Shown here in pieces: positions 12,830 to 24,089 of a stretch of 64,000 nt of DNA. Below the pieces are notes generated by a model. That model was not told where the DNA came from. It worked only from the letters and a program-made list of their open reading frames with translations, and ran no database searches. Numbering within the stretch: position 1 is the first letter of the stretch; each line of letters starts with the position of its first letter. Made by a program: the position numbers and the translations under genes. The DNA comes from Malurus cyaneus samueli. Taxonomy: Eukaryota > Chordata > Aves > Passeriformes > Maluridae. The stretch spans positions 33,576,367 to 33,640,366 of the forward strand of contig CM019219.1 in assembly GCA_009741485.1 (NCBI GenBank), read 5' to 3'.

Positions 12830-14525
12830 AAACTGTGTCTTGTATAAGCCCCCAGAAAATGAAGCTGGCAGGTATTCCCATCTAAGTATCTTGCTGTGAA
12901 AATTGCCATCTAATTACCTAGTCCTTTTACATCAACTCATGAATACATCTCCACAAGACTGACTGCCAAAAACTTCCCTGTCCTTGCATATTTACAGTAC
13001 GCGAGTCAAAGAGTCTAATTAGTGATGACAGAGTTCAAAAGACTAAGTGTAAGCAATGAACAATTTAATGCCATTCTTACTAAAGAAGTAATTTTTCAGC
13101 CCAAACTAATCAGAAGCATCTCTGCATACATTACAACAAGTATGCTAGATGTCAGCTTTTAGTATGTTTCCAGAGTTTATGGAGAGAAAACAACAGGTAG
13201 AATGTGCAGGACATCAGCACAAGTATACTTGATGAAATATCACTTTTCCCAATTCAATTAAAAAAAAAATCTTCTAACTTAACTGTCGATCATTTTAGAG
13301 ATAGAGCTGCTTTCTCCTTGATTCTAAGTCATAAATTCTCCATAAATTTCATGATTTGACCTCCTTGTGTAAGATTGTGGCATTTGAACAATAAATCAAT
13401 AGTGTGTTATGTACACTGTGCAATAGTGCACTGGCTCACTGCAAAGATTCTCCAAAATGACACATTCAAGAACAATTTGATTTGCTACAAAGACTCTATT
13501 TTCCCTTTTGGGATAAACATCATCTGACATTCACCATCACTTTTAGTCTAACCAGAGCAAATAAGCCACCAAAACTCTTCACTACAGTGACAGGAAAGCT
13601 GTATCTGAAAGTTAGCCTACAGCAAAAAAAGGAGAAAACTTAAAGAAACTTACTTGGACTCTAGAAATACAGAGTTTAGTTTCTACTACTGCTGCCCAAG
13701 ATATCTTGCTGGATGCTGAACAAGCCATTTCCCCCTCTGTGCTGCTACTCTCTCTCACACAAAGTGTAGAATGTGCAGGACATCAGTCAATTGCTCATAC
13801 TAATTTTTAACACAGTAAACATAGTATAAGGATAAAGTCTCTTCTGAAAGGAAAGTCTCGTTTTAACAAGTACAGAATATTCTGTCCTCAGTACAGCGGT
13901 TGTATTTTTCAAAGGGAAGACCTCTATTAATGAGAAAGGGGTTTTGAACTCTTTTGAACCGAAGCATTTTTCGTATTAGCATCAAAAGGTGTCACAAATA
14001 GACAGTGGTTCATCAGAGAGATACAAGTAGCTTTTGCTCTAGATAGCAAAAGCTAACCTCTCCTTTGTAATTACACTTCTTTCTGTAAATACCATATTTG
14101 ATATCCAAACAAAAACACCAATAAAAACTTTCAGTCAACTTACCACTTAAGCTGAAAATCAGTCAATTACTCATACTGATAGCAATAGTGGTGAGATATC
14201 CCAAACAAGGTAAATTATCAGCAGCTGAGGAGCCAGGAGCTCAGACAATTCTCACTAACAGATATGCTTGTTAAAAGGTATCTTACAGAAGCTAAATACC
14301 AAAAACATATCAGGTTTTAATTGTACAAGACAGCAATTGTACAAGACAATTAGGAATATTCTGGAAATGACCCGAGGGATCTAATGCCAAAGTTGACTCC
14401 AGTTCAGTAAACTGGCTGCCAGCAGCTCAGCACCTTTCACGAGGAGTCAAGGAAATAAAACAAACACAGCCAGGTTAACAATGCCACTGGAGAGCTCATT
14501 AGAGTATCTTTGCTTTGTTTTTTTT

Positions 14526-14625
14526 CATGGAGGTAAAAAAAAGAAAAAACAAAAACAAAAAAAAAACCAAAAGCAACCAAAAAACCTCAAAACAAGAAAA
14601 AAAAACACAAACAAAAAAGAAATAT
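14526..14625. repeat. A-rich low-complexity tract
   Basis: About 100 bases are mostly A with scattered C, as in AAAAACAAAAACAAA. The Lys-rich open frame across it is a product of this composition. Confidence 0.8.
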
Positions 14626-15368
14626 GGTTTATGAATCAATTATTGTTGTTTGCAGAAAAAGATCCTGCTTCAAAAAAACAAATTCCCTCCCCAGCCTGTT
14701 TCCTTTCTTATTATTAGCACCAGTACCAGTTGTTTTCTATCAAATTTTAAATATATTCAATTCCTTGTCTTTTACAATTACATTAGGAGTTTTCCAGACT
14801 TGATCTCACCACACACATCTGTGCACTTAACACACTGCAGACTGTGTCTTGCCAGTACTGTCAAACAACTAAATGAGAACAAACATTCTCCAACATTTTG
14901 CATTTTGTTGGAGAAAGTGGAGTTACCAATATAGCTTATACAATCCCAAGGCAGCAAACCTCTCACCAAACAGAACCAAGCCATTTTTTCCTCAGCCTCA
15001 CACGACTTATTCTCCCAGTCATATGATACACACATTACTCATACTCCTTTCATACCCCTCCTGGGCTTTTCCTACCTGGACTTGTACCTTCTAACTGTCT
15101 CTCTTCCTCAATTCAGAATACTTCCCTCCTGTTGTTAGTCATGATGCAGAGACAACTGCCACATCAACTTCCCAACTGCTCTCAGCTGGAACTCTCAGTA
15201 CTGAAAAGTCACTTTTTAACTCAATAAAGAAAGAAGCATGTACGATTCTTTTACCTGTGGTGACTTCATTTTGTTTCCTGGAGAAAGAAACCTCCAACAA
15301 GAATCCTCAGCTTATGAACAGTACATTGTGCCATTTCAACAGGATGGTCTGTATAGGGCCTAACAAAT

Positions 15369-15388
15369 AAAAAAAAAAAAAAAAAAAA
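15369..15388. repeat. Poly-A run, 20 bp
   Basis: Simple homopolymer in intergenic DNA. It could be the tail of an old retrotransposed insertion, but no recognisable body lies beside it. Confidence 0.85.
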
Positions 15389-18050
15389 GCATATCTTGAA
15401 TAGAAAAGAATGCACAACCTTAATAGAAAAGAATGAGGTAAAATAAACCAATGTAATGGTTTAGGAATGGTATTGTCCAATTTAACGCTCTCACTTAAAA
15501 AAAAAAACCCACACTGCTCCTCCTCCACTCCCTCCAATGGGGGTCAAAGAAAGGGAAAGATCACAGATCAAGATAAGAACAATTCACTGGAAATGGCAAT
15601 GAGGTAAGAGAATGAACAGCGGGAACACCAACCTAATAACAACACTGTACAAAAGAGAGAGTGATTCACATGCAAAAATGCCCATGACAGCAAACAACAC
15701 CAGATGGCTCCCCCACTTTTTCTCAACCAGAACCCCCTCTCCTCAGAGGAGTCCCTTTCCCCCACCCCCAGCAAATGACATTAGATGGTATACAATGCCT
15801 TCTGGGTCCTGGTCATGCCCCTCCCAGCACTGCAAAAATGAACCCTGTCCTGGCCAAAACCAGGACAACCAATGTAGAATTTAAAGACTTTTTTATGGTG
15901 GCCCATTAATTTTGTTTTAAAGAATTCATTGCCTTCCTCTGACATGAAAAACTTGCATCACAACCTCTCCAGTAAATGTCTCACAATTCTCCACCCTGCT
16001 GCTCAGTGCTGGACCAATGCAATACCTGCTCACTGCAGCAAATTCACATTTACTTGCCAGAATGACCATGTGCTGCAAATTGCTAGAAGCTATGCTACCA
16101 TGCAGATGGCAAACATATAACTCCACATGCCAGCCCTCTGATATTTATTCAGAGATTCTTCAGAAAAAATCAATTTGTTTCTTTTCACATTTGAAGATTT
16201 TTACTACAAGAAAATATGTAGGAGGTCAACAAAAATCCCTTGTTCTTCTTGGGAGTTGCAAACACTGGCCTGAGCTAAATACACTGGCATAGCAGTAGCC
16301 AAGAAAAGCCTGCACCACTGAGAACATTCTGGCTTCCAATTCTGGCACCTGGGTGGGAAGCTCAAGCATCACGACTGGATTCCCATTTCCATGCACCTAC
16401 CATCAATACCACAGGCTCTGGGCTTTTCTTCCCCAAGCACCTCAACCTGGCACTGAGTATCAAGTCAGACTCCATTGCCTGGGCACTTGCAACAGCTCAT
16501 GCAAATAAGGTGTAAGAGAGCATCCAGCCTTAACAAGCACATTGCAGAACTGATGCTGTTAAAAGCATAGTAATATTATGGAGCTTTCTCTTTTTAATGT
16601 AGAGAGATGTATCATACTGCTGCACACTGGTAGAAATCTATTTTGGAATTACATTAATCTGATCTTTAAATAAATAAAAACAAAGCAAATGATGCTTTGG
16701 GCCTCTACCAACAGGGTCTGGTAAGTTATGGGGAGTTTGCTGCTTTGGGTTTAATGGAGTTTTGGGGTTTTCTTCCCCAAAACTCAATAAAACTAGAAGA
16801 TGTGTTAATGACAGTTTTTAAAAGGATATGTGAACTGATTTGGATTTAGCATTTCTGTAATCACATCAGCAATTTAGGCCAGCATTCAAATACATTTGCT
16901 TAGAGGCATTTCCAACTAAATAAAGTACAGAGTAAGAAAAGTATGATATAAGACACAAAAGATTATTTTCTAGTATGTGCCTGTACATATATATGTGTGT
17001 ATATACAGCATTCAATATGCAGAAATGGTGTGTGAATAAGTGCTTTTACACATTTATTATCTTCCCAACTTGCACAATATCTTAACTTCAGTGGAACTTT
17101 TCTGGTATATATTTTAGATATAAGCCATCATAAAGTTTATCCTTTGTCTCTTCTATTTTGACCCCATTCATGAGAAGAATGATCACCTATATTACTGAAG
17201 AGCTGAGATCACTACAAATACCTAAGGCAGAAGGGAAATATTTTCAAGGCTATGTCCTGACCAGATCTCTCTCAAGCAAATTCATTGATTTCTCCTCCAG
17301 TTTCAAAAGTATAAACAGCTTGTATTGCATTTTAGCACACAGCATTTCACTGGGAAATCATTCTAAAAAAATTCCTTACACTGTGACCACACACAACATA
17401 GATTATAAATGCGTCATGCTGGTGCCATGGCAATTTGGAAGCTGCAGACTGCAAGTTGGAGACTCCCACGGTAAGGAGAGCAGGCTGGCACCTTACAGCA
17501 GCACTTAGCCTCTAGAAAAAAGCTGCCAAAGCTCATGGACAAAAGCAAGCTGCCCTTTCCCCAAGAGCTTACAACAGCAAAATCCACAGCTGAAAGCACT
17601 GAGGCTGCCTGCAGTGCTTTTGTGCAGCTCTCCCCACCAAGGGCACAGCACTGCTGCCAGCCAGAGCAGGCAGAGCACAGCGGTTCCCCAAGAACATCTG
17701 CTTTAGGAATTGTCTCTCTTCACGCAAAAATGCTCCAGGGACTGTCCAAAGGAGTCCAAAATGGACAAGCAATTCCCCAACAGACACTGCAAACATTCCC
17801 AAAGACAGAATATTTCATATATACCAAGCATGCGTAGTAAATCAAGGCTGATCACCTGTTTGGGGGAATTTTGTACAAGTTTAGGCATGGCACATAAGTG
17901 ATGTACACCTTTGCACGCAGCTTTTCCTTAACACAGGGGTGTGCACGCTTAACAAAGGCAGCGTGAGCTGCCCCTGCCAGCAACCATCAATGCTCAAAGA
18001 TCTCAGGGCCAGCACAAGCTGCTCACAACAGCAAAACCTACACCACAAAA

Positions 18051-18369
18051 TGTCGCTGTTGCAACACAAAGCAACACAAAATAACAGACACAAAGACACA
18101 TATATGCAGAACTAATAACTCCCTTTATCCCGAGCTAAGACCCTTTTATCCACTTAGCAATTAGTGTATACATTTGTGTCAAACATACATTGGTCAGTGA
18201 GGCTGTCACTTTCTACTCATCAGCATATGATTGGTGGGTTATCGTTTCTGTCCTTGAACATCTGTGTTACCCGTTCATATTCCATTCTCCTTTTCTCAGA
18301 GACAATCAAGGACGTGGTGTTTTTCTTCCATGCAGGCTGTTAACACTCCCTTTGTTATGTAACCCTACA
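18051..18369 (-). repeat. 3' LTR of the ERV
   Basis: On the minus strand this begins TGTAGGG and ends CAGCGACA, a TG...CA LTR. It is preceded by a polypurine tract. By a hand comparison it is about 92% identical to the 5' copy, with clustered differences near the 3' end of the LTR. Confidence 0.8.
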
Positions 18370-18382
18370 TCTCCCCCTTTTT
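18370..18382 (-). promoter_or_regulatory. Polypurine tract of the ERV
   Basis: On the minus strand AAAAAGGGGGAGA lies directly against the TG of the 3' LTR. This is the usual plus-strand primer position and fixes the element's orientation. Confidence 0.75.
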
Positions 18383-19140
18383 GTTTAATTGTGAGAAGGG
18401 TTCAAGTACTCTAATGCCGTAACAGTCTGCACCTGTGGAATCATTATCTAAGCAAGACTACTACCAATCATTTGTTGAACACAAGATAAAATGCATGGGA
18501 TAGATATCACAATCCATGAGAACCCATCAAAAACAACCATGTCACTGATGGAAATGAGTGGCTACTGTTCCAGAGCTCGTATGGCCAGAGCTCCGGGGAC
18601 ATGCAGTTTAGGCAGGAGGGAGCCCAGCAGCTGGCAATGCTGACTTGACATTACTGAATGTCTCTCTGGAAGCAGGGAACAAAGAATGACTGAAGAAGTG
18701 TGTTCCCAGTTATTCCACAGAAACACAACAAGCTTGGTAGGCCAAGAAGGTGTTCTCTGGGGCTGATGCCGCTCCTGCAACACACATTAGGATGTCAGTT
18801 CTTTGGTGTAATTGCTTCAATATCCTTCATGTTATCTCTGGGTTCACTCACGTGCTGATGTTTGGTGTTGTGTCTTTAGCTGGGGTATCGGGGTGTTGGA
18901 CTGGTCTCTCCAATATGGTTTTACCAGGCGAGCAGGCATCACCTTGGACCTGTCAGCAATAGAACAAATGTGTGCCCTCTCCCCCAGGTTATTAAATCAC
19001 CTGGGCCTTGTCATTGCACGCCCAATTGTGGATCCTTGCATAAAACTTCTGAATATTGGTTCTGTACATGCAAACCTTCAGAGCAGTATCACTCTGCCAG
19101 GTATCATAATTGATGATCTGTGTTCAAAAAATGTAGTGTA
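18383..19140 (-). pseudogene. ERV 3' region, broken env-like remnant
   Basis: This lies between the interior and the polypurine tract, where env belongs. Short open stretches occur on the minus strand (for example 18562-18783), separated by stops and frame changes. I cannot identify a complete surface or transmembrane domain, so the env assignment rests mainly on position. Confidence 0.35.
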
Positions 19141-19970
19141 AATATTGCAATATCTTATTTTTCTTGAGGGGCCATACTCCACCTTTTTGTTTTAATAACA
19201 TGCGCTTCTCTTAGTATGAACATCAACACAAAGAAAAACAATACAGGTAACAAAGCGATACGCTCACCAAGTGCTCAGCATTAGCACCAAGCAAAATCAA
19301 ATAATGTAATACATGCAATCAATAGAAAGGATTGTGATTTAGAAAGATGCATTTATCAACTGCCTAAACACTTCCCTATTGCCCAGGGTCTGCAATAGCT
19401 GGCTAACCTAATTTTACAGGCAGGACCTGGAGAACCTTTCCCGGGCAAGGTTTCCAAGTTTACCCTGAAAGGGTTCCAGCTTTGATAAACCCAAATTGGC
19501 AAGTCAAAGTGACTTGATTACATTTTTAGTGCAGAAACACCTGGGTCTGTTGGCACTTCCCAACCAGCCAGGGCCAGGGCTTGGCCAGAGCCTAGGCCTC
19601 AGCTGGGAGGGATTCCCTAAAATATCTTATGATCAGGCTTCTAACAATCCCAATTGTGAAAGTTTCTTAAAATGGTACATTTCTTGCGAATAACTACACA
19701 AGGTTATGTCTTACAACTAATAACATCCATAATCTGGAATTGTACTCATTCTTCTGTGCCACCTATGGAAGATAAAACTGCAAAGATTGTTATGAATAGT
19801 CATCTTAATTAACCAATGCAGAACATTTACATCCATAGAACTTATAATTAAAGACTTAGTAAACTGCTTTTTCACATATTTTTACACAAGTTGTCAGCTC
19901 ATGTTCTTAAACCATCACTCACCAATTTCCATCATAATTGTTTCAGTGGGTTTCACCTTGTCTCTATAAC
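19141..19970. other. ERV interior, unassigned
   Basis: A+T-rich sequence with a more G+C-rich patch around 19380-19620. There is no clear viral or host coding capacity. It lies between the env-like remnant and the AACTTAA-rich array. I see nothing more in it. Confidence 0.4.
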
Positions 19971-19974
19971 AAAA

Positions 19975-20460
19975 GAACTTAGTATTTCAATTTAAATGAG
20001 CATATTAGAACAGAATTTAAACTTAATTTCATTTAAACTTTAAGTCATTCAAAAGCAACATCATCTAAACTTGACAACCCTTAACAGAAATTAAGTCTGA
20101 CAGAGCTTAAACTTATCAGAACATAAATTTAACTTCACTAAAACTTAACAATAATTACACCTAATAGAATTTCAAATATTGAAAAGAGCTTAACCTCAAC
20201 AGAACTTAATATTAATAGAATTTGAACATAGCATTACCTAAAGGTAACAGAACTTAACTTTAGCAGAACATCAACTTAGCAGAGCCTAAAAGTAACAGAA
20301 CTTAAAATTATTAACTGCTAAGCTGAACAACACATGAAGTTAGTAGACTTCCGTAATTGAACTTAAGCTTAACAGATCTGAAAGTCTACAGACCTTAAAC
20401 TTAGTATCATTTAAGTTTAACAAAGCTTAACACTTAATGACACTTAATAAGTAACTGAAG
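19975..20460. repeat. Degenerate AACTTAA-type minisatellite
   Basis: For almost 500 bases the words aactta, cttaac and agaactta recur every 10-25 bases, as in aacagaacttaac and acagagcttaaac. The array looks like a decayed tandem repeat with a unit of about 10-20 bp based on ACAGAACTTAA. No period is exact. It has no open frame of note and lies inside the ERV just before the duplicated segment. Confidence 0.6.
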
Positions 20461-22434
20461 ATACTCAGCAATTGATTAGCATAAAATTTATTATAACACA
20501 ATAGTAACTCACTTACAGGCTTAAGTTACAAATCTAAAATAACTAGGAAGATAGAATAACATTTCTTATCTACTTGCTGCAGCACTTTCACACGCACACA
20601 TGCACACAGACACTAAGAGTCCGTTCAAGGTATGAACGGACTGTGGCAAAAGCTATCTTGAATTCAGTGAAGTAGACACTTTGGACACCTTTGCATCTCT
20701 TCAGTGGGTACCCTGGTCAAGGCCTAAATTTAAGAAAACTAGATTCAAAGTTGAGAGTGTTACTTTAAGCGTTTCAAGTATGACCAACTTCACGTCATTG
20801 ACTTGACTGTTACAATAAAGCAACAAAGCAACTGAAAATTTGCCACAGCAGTTAAACATCAATGAACAATAAGCAAGCCTGTTTGTTTTTTTTTAATGTA
20901 AACAAACCACTGACTTGTAAATTAAATAGCAGCAACATGGAGTTCTAGCAATTTACATAATTTAGTTTTGAGGATAGCTCATGGCAACTATAAGCATTAT
21001 TGAAAATGCCTGTTCATTGTCAGTACCTTTCCAGTACAAACATAAATTTACCAAGATTTTTCTGAAGTACAGCCTTACTCAGAAAAAATGATAACATTGT
21101 ATTTAAAATATGCTCAGTTCAGAGATGATAAGACAGCTTCTAGTGATTGTCATTACAACAGATTCAAGATATAAATACTTAAGGACATAACTGTATAATA
21201 CTGCCATGATTTTGCACATGTAACTTTGTGAGTTCAGTGGGAGTATAAGACCGAGGCATGCACCTAAGCAGCCACAGTCACAGCCTTCATTGACCCCAAA
21301 GGAGTGAGCTACTGTATACTGCACTGTTCCCTTCCTCCACAAGAACAGAGGGCATCAGGAAGTCAGTCACTGAGCAGAGAGCACAACACTCATGGGCAAG
21401 TCCCTTCCATGAGATGGTGTCACTTTTAGTCACTTTTTTGGGCCATCAGTGTACTCAAGGAAGAAGAAACATATTTGAATCACTGAACAGCTGTAGTGGT
21501 TTGAAATGCTCTCGCATGTAACTACATGGCAAAACAGTTACCTTCAAATTGTGTGATTAAAGCTGTACAAGCAAACAGGTAAAACCAGCACTATTCTGTA
21601 TAGTATTACAGAATATTCTCCGTAGAGAATCTCAAGCTAATCATATCCAACTCCTGAACAGCTTCTACAGATAACACACATGGAGTTAAGCCTAGCATGG
21701 CTTTACGCACTTAATTGTTCCTAGAAACTTTTATAAATCATACAGTGTTTTGACATCAGTTAATTATTATGGCCTTACATTTGTCCAGTTAGTGATCACC
21801 ATAAATATTCCAAGATCTACTGAATTTGTCAGGGCCTTCTGCATTCATGCTGAGTAAAATTAAAATGCTCTGAGGGGATAGCCTGAGAATAATGCAATAA
21901 ATGCTATTTTCCCAGTCTCTTATGGTATAAGAAAAAAGGAGTAGTCCAGCAACTAACAGGAGACAGTATGCCACCTGAAATGAGTTGCTATGGCATCCCA
22001 AGGACACACAATTGGGCTATCAGCCATTCCCAAAGCTTCTGTTGGATAGGTGCCAACATATTCAGCTCCTTGGAACCTGGGCTGTGTACAGGAAAATACA
22101 AAATTAACCCTATAGTGTCAACTGTGATGCTTCGGTTTTATCAGAGTTGGATAACATTATAGCCTCAATTTGCACATCCCAATAAAGCTGATGCAATGTA
22201 TCTGTATAAAACTGAGCAGAGCATGAAATTACTTGTTCAAGGTAAACACTTAATGGACATCTGTTGAACTTGCCAATAAAAGGACTGACTTTTCAACACA
22301 TAAGCAGCCCCTCAATGGCAAATGTACATGCCAGTAGCATAAAGACAGAGAGGAAGCCTTTAAACCTGGGATAACCCCAGAGAGAAAGAGAGCTGAGGTC
22401 TATCCACGGCAAAAGCTTCAAATAAGGTAAACTC

Positions 22435-22973
22435 TTGCCATTCATGTACCAGTTCTGTATGTTTGATCTAAGGACCACTAAGTTTCCCAGCATGGAGGAG
22501 GCTTTTGACAAAGCTCAGATATCTTTTCCTGGAACTCTGGAAACACTGAAAAACCACAAAGCTGGTCAAGTCATAGCAAACCTGCTTAAGCTTGAGAGCC
22601 TGTTCAGAGAGATGCACCTGCAGCTAGAGAACAAAAAAAAAAAGTCCTGAAAGTTTTCAGTAACCACAAGGAGCAACAACTTTGTTGGATTCAGCTAGAG
22701 ATGAAGGATCACAAAAGGGAGAAGGATTCAGTCAGCCATAAAGCTCAAGAGCTGGAGGCTCTGAGAAATCAGAAGGACACACTTCTTTTCACCAAGGATT
22801 TTACAGCAATTAAAACCAGGCCACACAAGCCACTTCCTAGAATGGACAGTGTGATGGTACCGAAGCCATACATTACTTTGGATAACTCAACAACAGTTGC
22901 TATTCTATGGCATTTCCAGCTACTCCAACCAAGGGAACTGCACCCAAGGCAACAAAAGGTACTGCTTCTTTAA
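22435..22973 (+). pseudogene. Unidentified coiled-coil-like coding remnant in the ERV interior
   Basis: Frame 22435-22650 encodes a Lys/Glu/Leu-rich segment containing MEEAFDKAQ and ending in a run of 11 A (22633-22643). Directly after that run the same style of charged, helix-forming sequence continues in another frame, through [11 protein letters not shown] (22701) to a stop near 22971. A one-base loss or two-base gain in the A run would explain the break. The composition and spacing suggest a coiled coil followed by a less structured tail. I do not recognise the family; a TRIM-type coiled coil is only a guess. The same sequence, further broken by deletions, recurs at about 26.03-26.56 kb. 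It is on the strand opposite to the ERV, so it is not viral gag, pol or env. Confidence 0.4.
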
Positions 22974-23025
22974 GGAGACAGGCACTTCGTTCGGTCCTCT
23001 TGCTCAACTCTCTTATCAACCAAGT

Positions 23026-23027
<2 letters not shown>

Positions 23028-23058
<31 letters not shown>
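23028..23058. repeat. Poly-T run, 31 bp
   Basis: This homopolymer interrupts the alignment between copies A and B. Copy B has ordinary mixed sequence at the same point. It may mark a sequencing or assembly fault, or a poly-A-tailed insertion on the other strand. Confidence 0.8.
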
Positions 23059-23060
<2 letters not shown>

Positions 23061-23186
23061 AAAAGCTATACTCCTTTTAATTGTTGCAAAGGCTTTTCTA
23101 TGGGAAAATTAGAGACAAATTTAAAAATCAACTCAGTCGCCCTCATTAGCAAAGACGGTTGCTTGTGAAACTCTGGAGGGGCCCCT

Positions 23187-23236
23187 GGGGGGGGGGGGGG
23201 ACCTCCAAAAAGGGGGGGGGCCCCTTTTTTTTTTTT

Positions 23237-23273
<37 letters not shown>

Positions 23274-23822
23274 CCCCCTTCCTTTTTTTTCTTTTTTTTC
23301 CTTTTTTTTTTTCTCTCTCTTTCTCTCCTTTTTCTCTCGATCTCCTCTCACTCTTTCCTCTCTCTCTCTCTCGTCTCTCTTTCTCTCTTCCTCTCTCTCC
23401 TTCTTCCATCTCTTCCATCTCTTCGATCATGCATTTCTCTCTCTCTCTCTCCTCTCTTTCTCCTCTCTCCTCTCTCTTCTCTCCGTCTCTTTCTCTCTGC
23501 TCTCTCTCCTCTCTCTCTTTCTCTCTCCGTCTTTCTCTCTCCGTCTTTCTCTCTCCGTCTTTCTCTCTCCGTCTTTCTCTCTCCGTCTTTCTCTCTCCGT
23601 CTTTCTCTCTCCGTCTTTCTCTCTCTCTCTCTATCTCTCTTTCTCTCTCTCTCTCTTTGCTTTCCCTTTCCTCCTTCTCTCTTCCTCCTCTCTGTCTCTT
23701 TTTCTCCTCTCTCTCTTCTCTTCTCTTTCCTTTCTCTCTCTCTCTCTCTCTCTCCTCTTTCCGTCGTCTTTGTCTCTCCCTCTTTCTCTCTTTCTCTTCT
23801 CTCTTTCTCTCTTTCTATTCTA
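23187..23822. repeat. Homopolymer blocks and long pyrimidine (CT) tract
   Basis: The sequence passes from normal DNA into runs of G, C and T, then into about 500 bases made almost wholly of C and T. It includes seven copies of a 14-bp unit CCGTCTTTCTCTCT at 23527-23624. The large Arg/Glu-rich and Ser/Leu-rich open frames here are by-products of this composition. The abrupt homopolymers suggest low-quality consensus over a hard pyrimidine repeat. Confidence 0.85.
23527..23624. repeat. 14-bp x 7 pyrimidine tandem repeat
   Basis: CCGTCTTTCTCTCT repeats seven times without error at 14-bp spacing within the larger CT tract. The regularity contrasts with the disordered CT sequence around it. Confidence 0.9.
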
Positions 23823-24057
23823 GCACTAGAAAAATTACATATGTGGAAATCAAGTATCCTTGAGGCACATTTCTGTGCAATCACACTGAACCAGGTGATT
23901 GCTCTCATTTTCACCCAACACTGAATTGCATGGGAGATAACCCCATGTTTAAATTGTAGGGTAGGATAACTGTGAAGGTGTTATTTCCCTACTTGCAGTC
24001 CTGGGTGGAAGACAGAGAGGGTGTTTTCCATCAGCCTGACAGGAGTGTGGACCCCCT
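23823..24057. other. Unassigned stretch between CT tract and gap
   Basis: About 235 bases of ordinary complexity that match neither copy of the duplicated segment as far as I can see. There is no coding feature. They may be misplaced sequence joined at the gap edge. Confidence 0.5.
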
Positions 24058-24082
24058 NNNNNNNNNNNNNNNNNNNNNNNNN
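24058..24082. other. Assembly gap of 25 N
   Basis: Exactly 25 unknown bases are present. A fixed 25-N run is the convention some long-read gap-filling programs use for a gap whose two extended sides were longer than expected and could not be joined. Confidence 0.95.
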
Positions 24083-24089
24083 AAAAGAG

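Larger units (their letters stand above)
12101..18050. other. Intergenic, no gene seen
   Basis: A+T-rich sequence with A- and T-runs and a short TATATGTG-type stretch near 16985-17005. No open frame shows a protein family. Confidence 0.7.
20461..23215. repeat. Duplicated segment, copy A (left of gap)
   Basis: From about 20466 this runs collinear with 24098-26730 through many long identical stretches. It contains the coding-like remnant at 22435-22973 and a 31-T run (23028-23058) where copy B has a short unique stretch. The alignment fails at the first poly-G run, near 23190. This copy carries fewer apparent single-base losses and is probably the better representation of the locus up to about 23.0 kb. 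Confidence 0.85.

Noticed and set aside
14481..14717. Lys-rich 78-codon frame
   Set aside because: It is the translation of an A-rich low-complexity tract.
21103..21342. Cys-rich 79-codon frame, repeated at 24718-24942
   Set aside because: It is present twice only because the segment is duplicated. No domain is recognised, and the second copy ends differently through indels.
23146..23914. Arg/Glu-rich (188 codons) and Ser/Leu-rich (234 codons) open frames
   Set aside because: They translate the pyrimidine tract and homopolymers. The composition alone keeps the frames open.
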